The translations under genes and the position numbers were made by a program. The notes beneath the pieces are model-generated. The model saw only the letters and a list, made by a program, of their open reading frames with translations. It made no database searches and had not been told where the DNA came from. Of a DNA stretch of 64,000 nt, positions 1 through 7,597 are shown one piece after another; position 1 is the first letter of the stretch, and each line of letters opens with the position of its first letter. Source of the stretch: Pseudomonas helleri (GTDB lineage: Bacteria > Pseudomonadota > Gammaproteobacteria > Pseudomonadales > Pseudomonadaceae); NCBI RefSeq assembly GCF_001043025.1, contig NZ_JYLD01000007.1:1-64000 (forward strand). Direction: 5' to 3'.

Positions 1-113
1 CATAAAATGTTGGCCAGAAGCCGATTATGGCTTCCTAGAATAGGCCTTATACATAGATGCAGCCGGGTGTCAGTGGGCAAAAGCGGGTTGACAGTGGGGG
101 GCGAGTCCATACA

Positions 114-278
114 TAGGAGCGAGCTTGTCTCGCGATCTTTTGATCTTGATCTAAGAGCCCCCCCTCACCCTAGCCCTCTCCCGAAGGAGAGGGAACCGAT
201 TGGGGGATGCTGAAGATAGTCGGTGGCCTGTTTGCTGCGCGACAGCGCGGCGTCGAAGACGCGGTGGCCCTTCCTACA
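114..278 (+). repeat. Dispersed composite repeat, copy 1
   Basis: The first 289 bases hold no convincing gene. Within them, 114-278 starts with the REP unit TAGGAGCGAGCTTG and continues through a CCCTCTCCCGAAGGAGAGGG palindrome and the segment GCGACAGCGCGGCGTCG. It ends in TTCCTACA. The same order of blocks recurs at 48074-48236, and the same two ends recur at 48273-48711. The ends are roughly inverted (TAGGAG versus TCCTA), so this looks like a non-autonomous hairpin-bounded repeat rather than an isolated REP. Confidence 0.75.
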
Positions 279-289
279 GGTAATGTGTA

Positions 290-625
290 TCAGTGCAACC
301 GTACCCAAACGCTCACCAGCACAGTGGCAGCCATCAGCCAGGCCACTGCTGCCAGCGCCAGCGAAGCTTCAAGACGCAATCGGTCGACCAGCACGTACAA
401 CGCGGCCAGGTAAACGAAGTAGGGGATGATCGACCACATGCCGAACACAATGGTGGTCTTCAGGTCGTCTACCGAGCGTCCTTTGCCGACGATGTAGTGG
501 GCGATCAAGGCGAAGGTCGGGAACAGCGGCACCAGCCCTGCAATGTAGTAGTTTTTGGTTTTGGCCAGGATCGCCAGGATGATGACGACCGCTGCCCCCA
601 ACGCCGCTTTAAGAATCAGATCCAT
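290..625 (-). CDS. glpM: GlpM family inner-membrane protein
   Basis: A 111-residue protein that is hydrophobic throughout, with about four membrane segments. The central stretch YIAGLVPLFPTFALIAHYIV is the part I recognise from GlpM of Pseudomonas, a small membrane protein linked genetically to glpD expression and alginate production. No catalytic motif is visible and its biochemical role is not established. Its ATG overlaps the TGA of aauR (TGATG at 623-627), so translation is probably coupled to the regulator gene. In P. aeruginosa, glpM lies beside glpD. Here the aauSR-aat block separates them, although glpD is only 7 kb away. Confidence 0.85.
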   Translation of the reverse strand: MDLILKAALGAAVVIILAILAKTKNYYIAGLVPLFPTFALIAHYIVGKGRSVDDLKTTIVFGMWSIIPYFVYLAALYVLVDRLRLEASLALAAVAWLMAATVLVSVWVRLH

Positions 626-1950
626 CAGTGTGCGAGTCCGTATTTTTTAACTTTGTCGAATAACGTGGTTTTGGCCATGCCCAGTTCCTGGCTGGCTTGC
701 GTCAAGTTGCCACCGCTGCGTTGCAAGGCATCACTGAGCAAGGTCCGTTCGAAGGCTTCGACGGCCTCGGAAAAGCCCAACCCTTGCGAGGCATTGCTGC
801 CGGGCTTTTTAAACGCGGGCAGGCCCAGGGCAAAGCGCTCGGCCACGTTGCGCAGTTCGCGCACGTTACCCGGCCAGTCATGGCTCATGAGGTTGGACAA
901 GGTTTGATTGTCCAGCTCTGGCGCGGTGCGGTCGAAACGCAGGGACGACTGCTGGAGGAAATATTCGAACAGTTGCAGGATGTCTTCGCGACGCTCACGC
1001 AAGGGCGGCAGTTCGAGGGTGACCACGTTCAAGCGGTAATACAGGTCGCTGCGAAATTGGCCAGCCTTACCCAACTGATCAAGGTCGGACTTGGTCGCGG
1101 CGATGACCCGGCAATCGACGTCGATGCTCTGGTTCGAGCCCAGGCGTTCCAGGGTCCGCTCCTGCAATACCCGCAGCAACTTGATTTGCAGGTTGAGCGG
1201 CATGCTTTCAACTTCGTCGAGAAACAGCGTGCCGCCATTAGCGTGTTCGATTTTGCCAATCCGGCGTTTACCGGCGCCGGTAAAGGCATTGGCTTCGTGA
1301 CCGAAGATTTCGCTTTCAAAGAGGTTTTCCGGGAGCCCGCCGCAGTTGAGCGCGACAAATTGCTGGGGCTGGCGGCGGCTGAAGTCATGCAGGCAACGGG
1401 CGACCAGCTCTTTGCCGGTGCCGGTTTCACCCTCAATCAACACGTTGGCCGACGTATCGGCGACGTTGGCGATCAATTCGCGCAATTGCTGCATGGCCGG
1501 GGAGCGGCCGATGATGCGCCCCTCAAGCGAGTCGCGCTCGGCCAGTTGCCGGCGCAGCGACCATACTTCACGGGCCAGGCTGCGTTGCTCCAGCGCTCTG
1601 CGTGCGACATCGACCAGCCGTTCCGGGGAAAACGGCTTCTCCATAAAGTCATAGGCGCCGTCACGCATCGCACCCACGGCAATAGAGATATCACCGTGCC
1701 CGGTAATCAACACCACCGGCAGGCTGCGATCGCGGGCCTTGAGGCGTTTGAGCAGCTCCAGGCCATCGATGCCCGGTAAGCGAATGTCACTGATGACGAT
1801 GCCGGGGAAGTTATCACCCACCCGTTCCAGCGCCTGTTCGGCGCTGCTGACGCCTTCGCTGTGAATGTCTTCCAGCGCGAGCGCCTGTTGGCATCCCAAG
1901 AGTACGTGAGGGTCGTCTTCAACAATCAGGACGGTCAGCTCGTGGTTCAT
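625..1950 (-). CDS. aauR: Sigma54-dependent response regulator AauR (DctD/NtrC family)
   Basis: A 441-residue activator with three domains: receiver (about 1-120, phospho-acceptor Asp55 in VISDIRLPG), AAA+ sigma54-interaction domain (about 145-370, Walker A GETGTGKE) and a C-terminal Fis-type helix-turn-helix (about 395-441). The loop that contacts sigma54 reads NAFTGA instead of GAFTGA. It lies directly after the sensor gene (4-base ATGA overlap at 1947-1950) and next to aatJQMP. This matches the AauRS system of P. putida, which activates uptake of glutamate and aspartate. Two TTCGG-N4-CCGAA-type boxes and a sigma54 promoter upstream of aatJ support that target. DctD is the alternative name by sequence alone; the neighbourhood decides for AauR. 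Confidence 0.9.
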   Translation of the reverse strand: MNHELTVLIVEDDPHVLLGCQQALALEDIHSEGVSSAEQALERVGDNFPGIVISDIRLPGIDGLELLKRLKARDRSLPVVLITGHGDISIAVGAMRDGAYDFMEKPFSPERLVDVARRALEQRSLAREVWSLRRQLAERDSLEGRIIGRSPAMQQLRELIANVADTSANVLIEGETGTGKELVARCLHDFSRRQPQQFVALNCGGLPENLFESEIFGHEANAFTGAGKRRIGKIEHANGGTLFLDEVESMPLNLQIKLLRVLQERTLERLGSNQSIDVDCRVIAATKSDLDQLGKAGQFRSDLYYRLNVVTLELPPLRERREDILQLFEYFLQQSSLRFDRTAPELDNQTLSNLMSHDWPGNVRELRNVAERFALGLPAFKKPGSNASQGLGFSEAVEAFERTLLSDALQRSGGNLTQASQELGMAKTTLFDKVKKYGLAH

Positions 1951-3854
1951 ATCGGCTCGGCCTTAGCGGGTTGCACCAGCGGTAAAAGGAGGACAAACGC
2001 AACACCACCGGCCTGCGGAAACTCGACGCTGAGGTTACCGCCCGCTGCTGCGGCGAGGCTGGCAGACAGCGTCAAGCCAAGGCCCAAGCCTTGTTCGCCG
2101 GGTTTGGTGGTGAAAAACGGTTCAAACAGATGCTTACGGTTTTCGAGGTCAATGCCGGGGCCGTTGTCGCGCACGCGCAGGCGGTATTTGCCGTCGATGT
2201 GTTCGCCCTCAAGCCACAGCTGCGGGGCTGTTGGCTGCTCTTGCAGGGCGTCGAGGGCGTTGCCGATCAAGTTGAGCAGGATCTGCTCAAGCCGGGTTTG
2301 ATCGATCTTGAGGTCGGCATCGCTGAAGTGTCGTTGCAGTTCAATGCCGGAGCCTTCAAGACGGCTGGCGAGAAGTTGCAGCACGGCTTCGACCGCTTTG
2401 TTCAGGTTGGCCTGGCCATGATCGTCGCCGCGTCGGGCAAACGAGCGCAGGTTGGCAGTGATGCGGCCCATGCGGTCAACCAGGTTATTAATGGTGCTGA
2501 GGTTGTTGGCCGCAACGGTCAGGTCGCCGCGCTCCAAAAAGCGCACGGTATTGCCGGACAGGGTGCGCAGGGCCGCCAGAGGCTGGTTCAGTTCGTGGGC
2601 AATGCTGGTGGACATTTGCCCGATGGCCGCCAGTTTTCCGGCCTGCACCAGTTCGTCCTGGGCACGGCGCAGGGTTTCTTCGGCCTGGCGCCGCTCGCGA
2701 ATCTGGCCTTTGAGGCGTTCGTTGCTGGCGCGCAAGTGAGCGGTGCGCTCAGTGATTTTGCGTTCCAGCTGGCTATTGGCCTCTTGCAAGGCCTCGCGGG
2801 CTGCCAGCCGGGTGGCGATAACTTTGCGCCGTTCATTCCAAGCAATCAGCAGAAAGGCCAGTAGCGCAAACGCACCTGCCAGCAGCATGCCCTGGTTGGC
2901 AGCTTCACGGCGCAGGTCCTGCAAGGGCGTCAGCAGGGTGATGTCCCACGGCGTGTCGTTAAGCCTGCGGGTTTGTGCCAGATAGCTGACTTCTTTGTCG
3001 TCGGTCACCACTTCGCTGTTGGCGGTAAAGGTGACTTTTTCAACGCCGTCGCCCAGTCGCTCGCGCTCAAGGGGTTCGAGTTCGATCAGCGGCCACCAGT
3101 AGTACTGCAGGCTGCGGGCCAGCTTCTCTTTGATGTCAGCAGTTAGCGGGCGTACCGACTTGAGCCGCCGGCTTGGATCGCTGGACAGAATAATGATGCC
3201 GTTTTCATCGCTCACGTAGGCTTCAAGGCGCGCGCGTTGCCAGCGTTCTTCAAGGGCTTCGAGACGCACTTTGATCACCGCGACGCCAATGATCTTGCCT
3301 TGTTCTTCCAGGCCATGGGCCAGGTAATAGCCCGGCTCGCCCGTGGTGCTGCCAATGCCATAGAAACGCCCGGGCTGGCCGCGTACCGCGTCCTGAAAAT
3401 AGGCGCGGAAAGACAAGTCCTCACCCAGGTAACTGTCGACATCACGCCAGTTACTGGTGGCGACGACCCGGCCAGTGGTGTCGAGCACGTAGATTGCCCG
3501 GCTGCGGCTGCGGCGGTTCAAGCCTTCGAGGTATTGATTGACGGCGACCCGGTTTTGCACGCTCGGGTCAGCCAGTAATGAGGACACACTGGACTCCAGC
3601 TCTAGCAGGCTGGGCAGGTAAGTGTATTTGCTCAGTTCGCTTTCGACCGTGCGCGCGTGCAGTTCAAGCTGACGCTCGCCGCTTTCGCTCAGGGTGGTAA
3701 TGCCAAAATGTTCACTGATGCGGTAACCCGCATAACCTAACCCGATCATCATCAGGATAATCAGCGGCGGCAGCAGCAAGTGACGAAGCAGACGTGGTTT
3801 CACGGCAAGTGAGGGCGGGGCACCGCGATAAAGGTTGGGGTCGCATTTCATCAC
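1947..3854 (-). CDS. aauS: Membrane sensor histidine kinase AauS
   Basis: A 635-residue DctB-like kinase. A first membrane helix (about residues 25-45) precedes a large periplasmic sensing region of double-Cache type. A second helix follows near residue 330 (LLAGAFALLAFLLIAW), then a coiled-coil linker. The dimerisation/phospho-acceptor box is IGQMSTSIAHELNQPLAAL, and the C-terminal ATPase domain has the N box (NLIGNALDA) and G boxes (DNGPGID, GLGLGLTLS). It is the partner of AauR, with overlapping genes. By family knowledge it responds to acidic amino acids or their amides in the periplasm; the ligand cannot be read from the sequence. The 3' end of the aat operon and a perfect REPIN hairpin lie upstream. 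Confidence 0.88.
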   Translation of the reverse strand: MMKCDPNLYRGAPPSLAVKPRLLRHLLLPPLIILMMIGLGYAGYRISEHFGITTLSESGERQLELHARTVESELSKYTYLPSLLELESSVSSLLADPSVQNRVAVNQYLEGLNRRSRSRAIYVLDTTGRVVATSNWRDVDSYLGEDLSFRAYFQDAVRGQPGRFYGIGSTTGEPGYYLAHGLEEQGKIIGVAVIKVRLEALEERWQRARLEAYVSDENGIIILSSDPSRRLKSVRPLTADIKEKLARSLQYYWWPLIELEPLERERLGDGVEKVTFTANSEVVTDDKEVSYLAQTRRLNDTPWDITLLTPLQDLRREAANQGMLLAGAFALLAFLLIAWNERRKVIATRLAAREALQEANSQLERKITERTAHLRASNERLKGQIRERRQAEETLRRAQDELVQAGKLAAIGQMSTSIAHELNQPLAALRTLSGNTVRFLERGDLTVAANNLSTINNLVDRMGRITANLRSFARRGDDHGQANLNKAVEAVLQLLASRLEGSGIELQRHFSDADLKIDQTRLEQILLNLIGNALDALQEQPTAPQLWLEGEHIDGKYRLRVRDNGPGIDLENRKHLFEPFFTTKPGEQGLGLGLTLSASLAAAAGGNLSVEFPQAGGVAFVLLLPLVQPAKAEPI

Positions 3855-3907
3855 AGATGCCTTGGGTCAACCACTGCGCAATGGCAGCTGATTAACTGAT
3901 ATCACCT

Positions 3908-3973
3908 GTAGGAGCGAGCTTGTCTCGCGATCTTTTAGAAGATCAAAAGATCGCGAGACAAGCTCGCTCCTAC
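3908..3973. repeat. REPIN: perfect 29-bp inverted repeat
   Basis: Arms beginning GTAGGAGCGAGCTTGTCTCG and their exact complement, 29 bases each, flank an 8-base loop. The element sits between the aatP stop codon and the aauS start. Exact or degraded copies occur at 13624, 30721, 47993 and 48273. It could fold in RNA and protect or end the aat transcript. Confidence 0.9.
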
Positions 3974-3988
3974 GAGGTGTGGTGCTAT

Positions 3989-4723
3989 TTAGTGCTGCAG
4001 GATTTTGGCGAGGAAGTGCTGGGCACGCTCGGAACGGGCGCTTACGTCACCGAAGAATTCTTCTTTCTCACAGTCTTCAACGATCTTGCCCTGGTCCATA
4101 AAGATCACCCGGTTGGCCACCTTGCGTGCAAAACCCATTTCGTGGGTCACGCACATCATGGTCATGCCTTCGTGGGCCAGTTGCACCATCACGTCGAGGA
4201 CTTCGTTCACCATTTCCGGGTCGAGTGCCGAGGTCGGTTCGTCGAACAGCATGACGATCGGGTCCATGGCCAAGGCGCGGGCAATCGCGACACGCTGCTG
4301 CTGACCGCCAGACAACTGGCCAGGGTGCTTGTGGGCATGGGCCGACAAACCCACGCGCTCCAGCAGTTCCAGGCCTTTTTTGGTGGCTTCTGCTTTGCTG
4401 CGACCCAGTACCTTGATCTGCGCAATGGTCAGGTTTTCGGTGATGGTCATGTGCGGGAACAGTTCGAAATGCTGGAACACCATGCCAACGCGCGAACGCA
4501 GTTTTGGCAGGTTGGTCTTCGGGTCGGCAATCGATGTGCCGTCAACCACGATGTCGCCTTTCTGGAACGGTTCAAGGGCGTTGACGCACTTGATCAAGGT
4601 CGATTTACCCGAGCCCGACGGGCCGCAGACTACAACCACTTCGCCTTTTTTGACTTCGGTACTGCAATCGGTCAGTACCTGGAAGTCCCCGTACCACTTG
4701 TTGATGTTCTTGATCGAGATCAT
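3989..4723 (-). CDS. aatP: Glutamate/aspartate ABC transporter, ATP-binding subunit
   Basis: A 244-residue ATPase of the polar amino acid (GltL/GlnQ/HisP) class. Visible motifs are Walker [10 protein letters not shown] (about 35-43), the signature [15 protein letters not shown], Walker B VMLFDEP with the D-loop SALDPEM, and the switch His in [13 protein letters not shown]. It powers import of acidic amino acids through the AatQM pore, with AatJ as periplasmic receptor. It is the last gene of aatJQMP, and its ATG overlaps the aatM stop by 4 bases, so subunit synthesis is coupled. Its length is normal for the family. Confidence 0.93.
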   Translation of the reverse strand: MISIKNINKWYGDFQVLTDCSTEVKKGEVVVVCGPSGSGKSTLIKCVNALEPFQKGDIVVDGTSIADPKTNLPKLRSRVGMVFQHFELFPHMTITENLTIAQIKVLGRSKAEATKKGLELLERVGLSAHAHKHPGQLSGGQQQRVAIARALAMDPIVMLFDEPTSALDPEMVNEVLDVMVQLAHEGMTMMCVTHEMGFARKVANRVIFMDQGKIVEDCEKEEFFGDVSARSERAQHFLAKILQH

Positions 4724-5394
4724 ACGGCAAACCTTTTTTGCAGACGCTTGACCAGCAGCGAGGCGGAAAAGCTGATGATGAAATACACCAGACCGGCGAA
4801 AATCAGGAATTCGTTGGAGCGGCCGATGATATCGCCACTGGAGCGCGAAGCATTGAGGAAATCAACCAGGCCCACGGTGTAAACCAGCGAGGTGTCCTGG
4901 AACAAAATGATGCTTTGCTGCAACAGCAACGGGGTCATCTTGCGAAACGCCTGAGGCAGGATGATCAGGCGCATGGCCTGGCCGTAGCTCATGCCCAGCG
5001 CTTTGGCTGCGCCCATCTGGCCTTTGGGAATCGACTGCACACCGGCCCGTACGATTTCGCAAAAGTAGGCGGCTTCGAACATGACGAAAGCCACCATGCA
5101 CGACTCGAAAGCCCCGATTGGCGTGTCTTTACCGGTGATCCAGCGCAGCACGAACGGCACGGCCAGGTAGAACCAGGTAATAACCAGCAGCAGCGGGATC
5201 GAACGGAAGTAGTTCACGTAAGCGCCGGCCAGGTTGGCCAGCCACTTGCTGGACGACAAGCGCATCAATGCCAGCACGGTGCCGAGTGCAACGCCACCGA
5301 TAACCCCGAGCACCATCAGCTTCAAGGTCATGATCATGCCGTTCCACAGGCCCGGCAGGGCTGGAACGATACCGCTGAAATCGAAGAAGTCCAT
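4720..5394 (-). CDS. aatM: Glutamate/aspartate ABC transporter permease AatM
   Basis: A 224-residue GltK-type permease with about five membrane helices. The conserved EAA loop is [20 protein letters not shown], which docks onto the ATPase. It forms the heteromeric channel with AatQ. The start codon overlaps the aatQ stop (TAATG) and the end overlaps aatP, so the three genes are translated as a tight block. A periplasmic-facing N terminus and no signal peptide fit the family. Confidence 0.92.
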   Translation of the reverse strand: MDFFDFSGIVPALPGLWNGMIMTLKLMVLGVIGGVALGTVLALMRLSSSKWLANLAGAYVNYFRSIPLLLVITWFYLAVPFVLRWITGKDTPIGAFESCMVAFVMFEAAYFCEIVRAGVQSIPKGQMGAAKALGMSYGQAMRLIILPQAFRKMTPLLLQQSIILFQDTSLVYTVGLVDFLNASRSSGDIIGRSNEFLIFAGLVYFIISFSASLLVKRLQKRFAV

Positions 5395-6140
5395 TATTTA
5401 CCCCCCAAAGACATCAGACCGGGTACGGCGACTTTCTTCTCGATCAGACGCATCAGCAACATCAGGCTCATGTTCAGGGTGAAGTAGATCAGCGTGGCCA
5501 GGGTGAAGGCTTCAAACAGGTTGGCGGAGAACTCGGCCGTCTGTTTGGTTTGCGCCAGCAGTTCCATCAAACCGATCAGGGACGCCACCGAGGAGTTCTT
5601 GAACACGTTGAGGAACTCAGAGGTGAGCGGCGGAATGATGATGCGGTAAGCCTGGGGCAGCAGCACGTTCCAGTAAATTTGCGACAAGCTGAAACCCATG
5701 GCCCGGGCAGCCGACTCCTGGCCGCGCGGCAAGGCTTCGATACCGGTGCGCACTTGCTCGCACACCCGTGCGGCGGTAAACAGACCCAGACACACCACCA
5801 CGCTCAGGTAGGCCGAGGTCGTCGGGTTGAGGTCTTGCTTGTACCAGTCCTGCAGGTTTTGCGGCAGCAGATCGGGTACCAGGAAGTACCACATGAACAG
5901 CTGAACCAGCAGGGGTACGTTACGGAAAATTTCCACGTAAACCGTGGCGATACCCGCGATAAAACGGTTCGGCAAGGTGCGCATCACGCCCAGCAGCGAA
6001 CCCAGTATCAGCGCGACAATCCAGGCGACAACAGCGATCGCGATGGTCCAGCCCAGTCCGGTAATAAACCAGTCGAGATACGTCTCGCTGCCTACGCCGG
6101 TGGACTTGAAGAATACGCTCCAGTCCCAGTTGTAATTCAT
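5394..6140 (-). CDS. aatQ: Glutamate/aspartate ABC transporter permease AatQ
   Basis: A 248-residue GltJ-type permease. A hydrophilic start (MNYNWDWSVFFKSTG) is followed by about five membrane helices. The EAA loop reads CEQVRTGIEALPRGQESAARA. It pairs with AatM to make the channel for glutamate and aspartate. It is separated from aatJ by 187 bases that carry a hairpin followed by a T-run, so fewer transcripts should reach aatQ than aatJ, as is usual for receptor-versus-channel stoichiometry. Confidence 0.92.
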   Translation of the reverse strand: MNYNWDWSVFFKSTGVGSETYLDWFITGLGWTIAIAVVAWIVALILGSLLGVMRTLPNRFIAGIATVYVEIFRNVPLLVQLFMWYFLVPDLLPQNLQDWYKQDLNPTTSAYLSVVVCLGLFTAARVCEQVRTGIEALPRGQESAARAMGFSLSQIYWNVLLPQAYRIIIPPLTSEFLNVFKNSSVASLIGLMELLAQTKQTAEFSANLFEAFTLATLIYFTLNMSLMLLMRLIEKKVAVPGLMSLGGK

Positions 6141-6280
6141 TCAGGGTCTCCCCTCAGATGGGTCTATAGACAAGCACTTGCTTCAGGGAATCCGTTCTCT
6201 CCGACAGTGCAGTCGGGCACACGCGTCCCGCTCGACAACCAGCGGTTCGAGTGCTTACTTATGGCTAGTACCGCAGGTGA

Positions 6281-6317
6281 TAAAAGCGCCCGAGCGGAGT
6301 CATTCACGCTCGGGGGC
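6281..6317 (-). terminator. Attenuator hairpin between aatJ and aatQ
   Basis: On the minus strand CCCGAGCG and CGCTCGGG form an 8-bp stem around a 10-base loop, followed by GCGC and TTTTA. This looks like a partial Rho-independent terminator just after the receptor gene. A similar arrangement follows the receptor gene of the second importer at 35.7 kb. Confidence 0.75.
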
Positions 6318-6327
6318 TGGTCAAAAA

Positions 6328-7242
6328 TCAGATTTTGACGTCAGGCGCAGGCTTGTCATTTGGAGTGGCGATCAGGGCTTTAAGTTGGTCGCTCATCGGG
6401 AACTGGAGGTTCAGACCTTTTGGCGGGATAGGGGACTGGAACCACGTCTTGTAGGAGTCGTTAACTTTGCCCGACTTGTAGTAAGCAACAATGGCGTCAT
6501 CTACAGCCTTTTTGAAGTCCGGGTCGCCTTTGCGCACCATGCAGCCGTAGATTTCGTACGACTGTGGTGTACCTGTTACGGCCCAGTCATCCGGCTTCTT
6601 GGCTTTGGCCATTTCACCGGCCAGCAGGGCGTCGTCCATCATGAAGGCAACCGCACGGCCCGACTCAAGCATGTTGAAGGCTTCGCCGTGGTCTTTCGCC
6701 GAGATCACGTTCATGCCCATCTGCTTGTCAGCGTTCATGGCCTTGAGGATACGCTCGGAGGTAGTACCTGCGGTGGTGACGACGTTTTTGCCTTTCAGGT
6801 CAGCGAAATCTTTGTACTGCGAGTCCTTTTTGGACAGCAGACGGGTACCGATTTCGAAGATGCCGACCGAGAAATCCACTTGTTGAGCGCGTTCGGCGTT
6901 GTTGGTGGTGGAGCCACATTCAACGTCAACGGTACCGTTTTGTACCAGCGGGATACGGGTCTGGGAGGTGACCAGGTTGTACTTGACCTTAAGGTCAGGC
7001 ATGTCCAGGTCTTTTTTCAGCGCTTCAACGATTGCCAGTTGCACATCATGGGAATAGCCAACCGGCTTGCCTGATGCGTCAGCGATGTAAGAAAACGGAA
7101 TGGAGGAGTCACGATGCCCAAGGGTGATGGTGCCGGATTCTTTGATTTTCTTCAGTGTGCCGGTCAGTTCAGCGGCGAATACTGGAGTGCTAATCAGAGC
7201 TACAGCAATGGCTGCACTCAAAAGTTGCGGAACGATGCGCAT
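6328..7242 (-). CDS. aatJ: Periplasmic glutamate/aspartate-binding protein
   Basis: A 304-residue solute-binding protein of the GltI/SBP_bac_3 family. A signal peptide (about 1-23, AVALISTPVFA, cleaved before AELTG) precedes two lobes. The segment IKESGTITLGHRDSSIPFSY is the typical N-terminal lobe of acidic amino acid receptors, and VEALKKDLDMPDLKV follows. It captures glutamate or aspartate in the periplasm for AatQMP. The start is preceded by GAGG eight bases upstream. A sigma54 promoter and AauR-type boxes lie 110-250 bases upstream, so this gene heads an AauR-activated operon. Confidence 0.93.
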   Translation of the reverse strand: MRIVPQLLSAAIAVALISTPVFAAELTGTLKKIKESGTITLGHRDSSIPFSYIADASGKPVGYSHDVQLAIVEALKKDLDMPDLKVKYNLVTSQTRIPLVQNGTVDVECGSTTNNAERAQQVDFSVGIFEIGTRLLSKKDSQYKDFADLKGKNVVTTAGTTSERILKAMNADKQMGMNVISAKDHGEAFNMLESGRAVAFMMDDALLAGEMAKAKKPDDWAVTGTPQSYEIYGCMVRKGDPDFKKAVDDAIVAYYKSGKVNDSYKTWFQSPIPPKGLNLQFPMSDQLKALIATPNDKPAPDVKI

Positions 7243-7353
7243 CGATTTTTCCTCGACATTGTTTTTTTTATTTGAGCCCGTTCACGAGCTCTTTAGGTAC
7301 TTCGAAACGCTAAACAGATTAAACGCTGTTTTCGCATTCGGCCCTGAGTGTAG

Positions 7354-7369
7354 AGCATGAGTCATGCCA
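7354..7369 (-). promoter_or_regulatory. Sigma54 (-24/-12) promoter of aatJQMP
   Basis: The minus strand reads TGGCATG-ACTC-ATGCT, against the consensus TGGCACG-N4-TTGCW, with the invariant GG and GC exactly ten bases apart. Transcription would start near 7342, giving a leader of about 100 bases before aatJ. The neighbouring sigma54 activator AauR fits. Confidence 0.87.
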
Positions 7370-7446
7370 GAGACGGAATTAAACTTCAACTTATTGATTT
7401 ATATAGGTTTTAAAGTTTTTCTAGGTGAGGGTTGGAGGGCGTTGCG

Positions 7447-7491
7447 CCCGGAAAGCCGAATAGCAGGGCGATAAGCGTTCGGAAAACCGAA
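7447..7491. promoter_or_regulatory. Two AauR-type upstream activator boxes
   Basis: TTCGG-AAAA-CCGAA at 7478-7491 is a perfect 5-4-5 palindrome. CCCGG-AAAG-CCGAA at 7447-7460 keeps the right half and the spacing. Their centres are 31 bases apart, three helical turns, and lie about 85 and 115 bases upstream of the -24 element. TTCGG-N4-CCGAA is the motif I recall for AauR of P. putida. Confidence 0.82.
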
Positions 7492-7528
7492 TGAGGAAAT
7501 ACCGCTTATCGGTGTGGGAGATGCAACA

Positions 7529-7559
7529 CCGCGATCTTTCTATGTTTAAAAGATCGCGG
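7529..7559. terminator. Terminator-like hairpin after glpD
   Basis: CCGCGATCTTT and its exact complement form an 11-bp stem with a 9-base loop, 40 bases beyond the glpD stop. It shares the CGCGATCTTT core of the REPINs, so it may be a REP remnant serving as a transcript end between glpD and the aat regulatory region. Confidence 0.6.
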
Positions 7560-7597
7560 GGTTTACACCTGCAATGGCGCACTCATACGTGAAGGGG

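Noticed and set aside
7..213. A 68-codon frame at the window start
   Set aside because: It runs through the composite repeat 114-278 and has no ribosome site.
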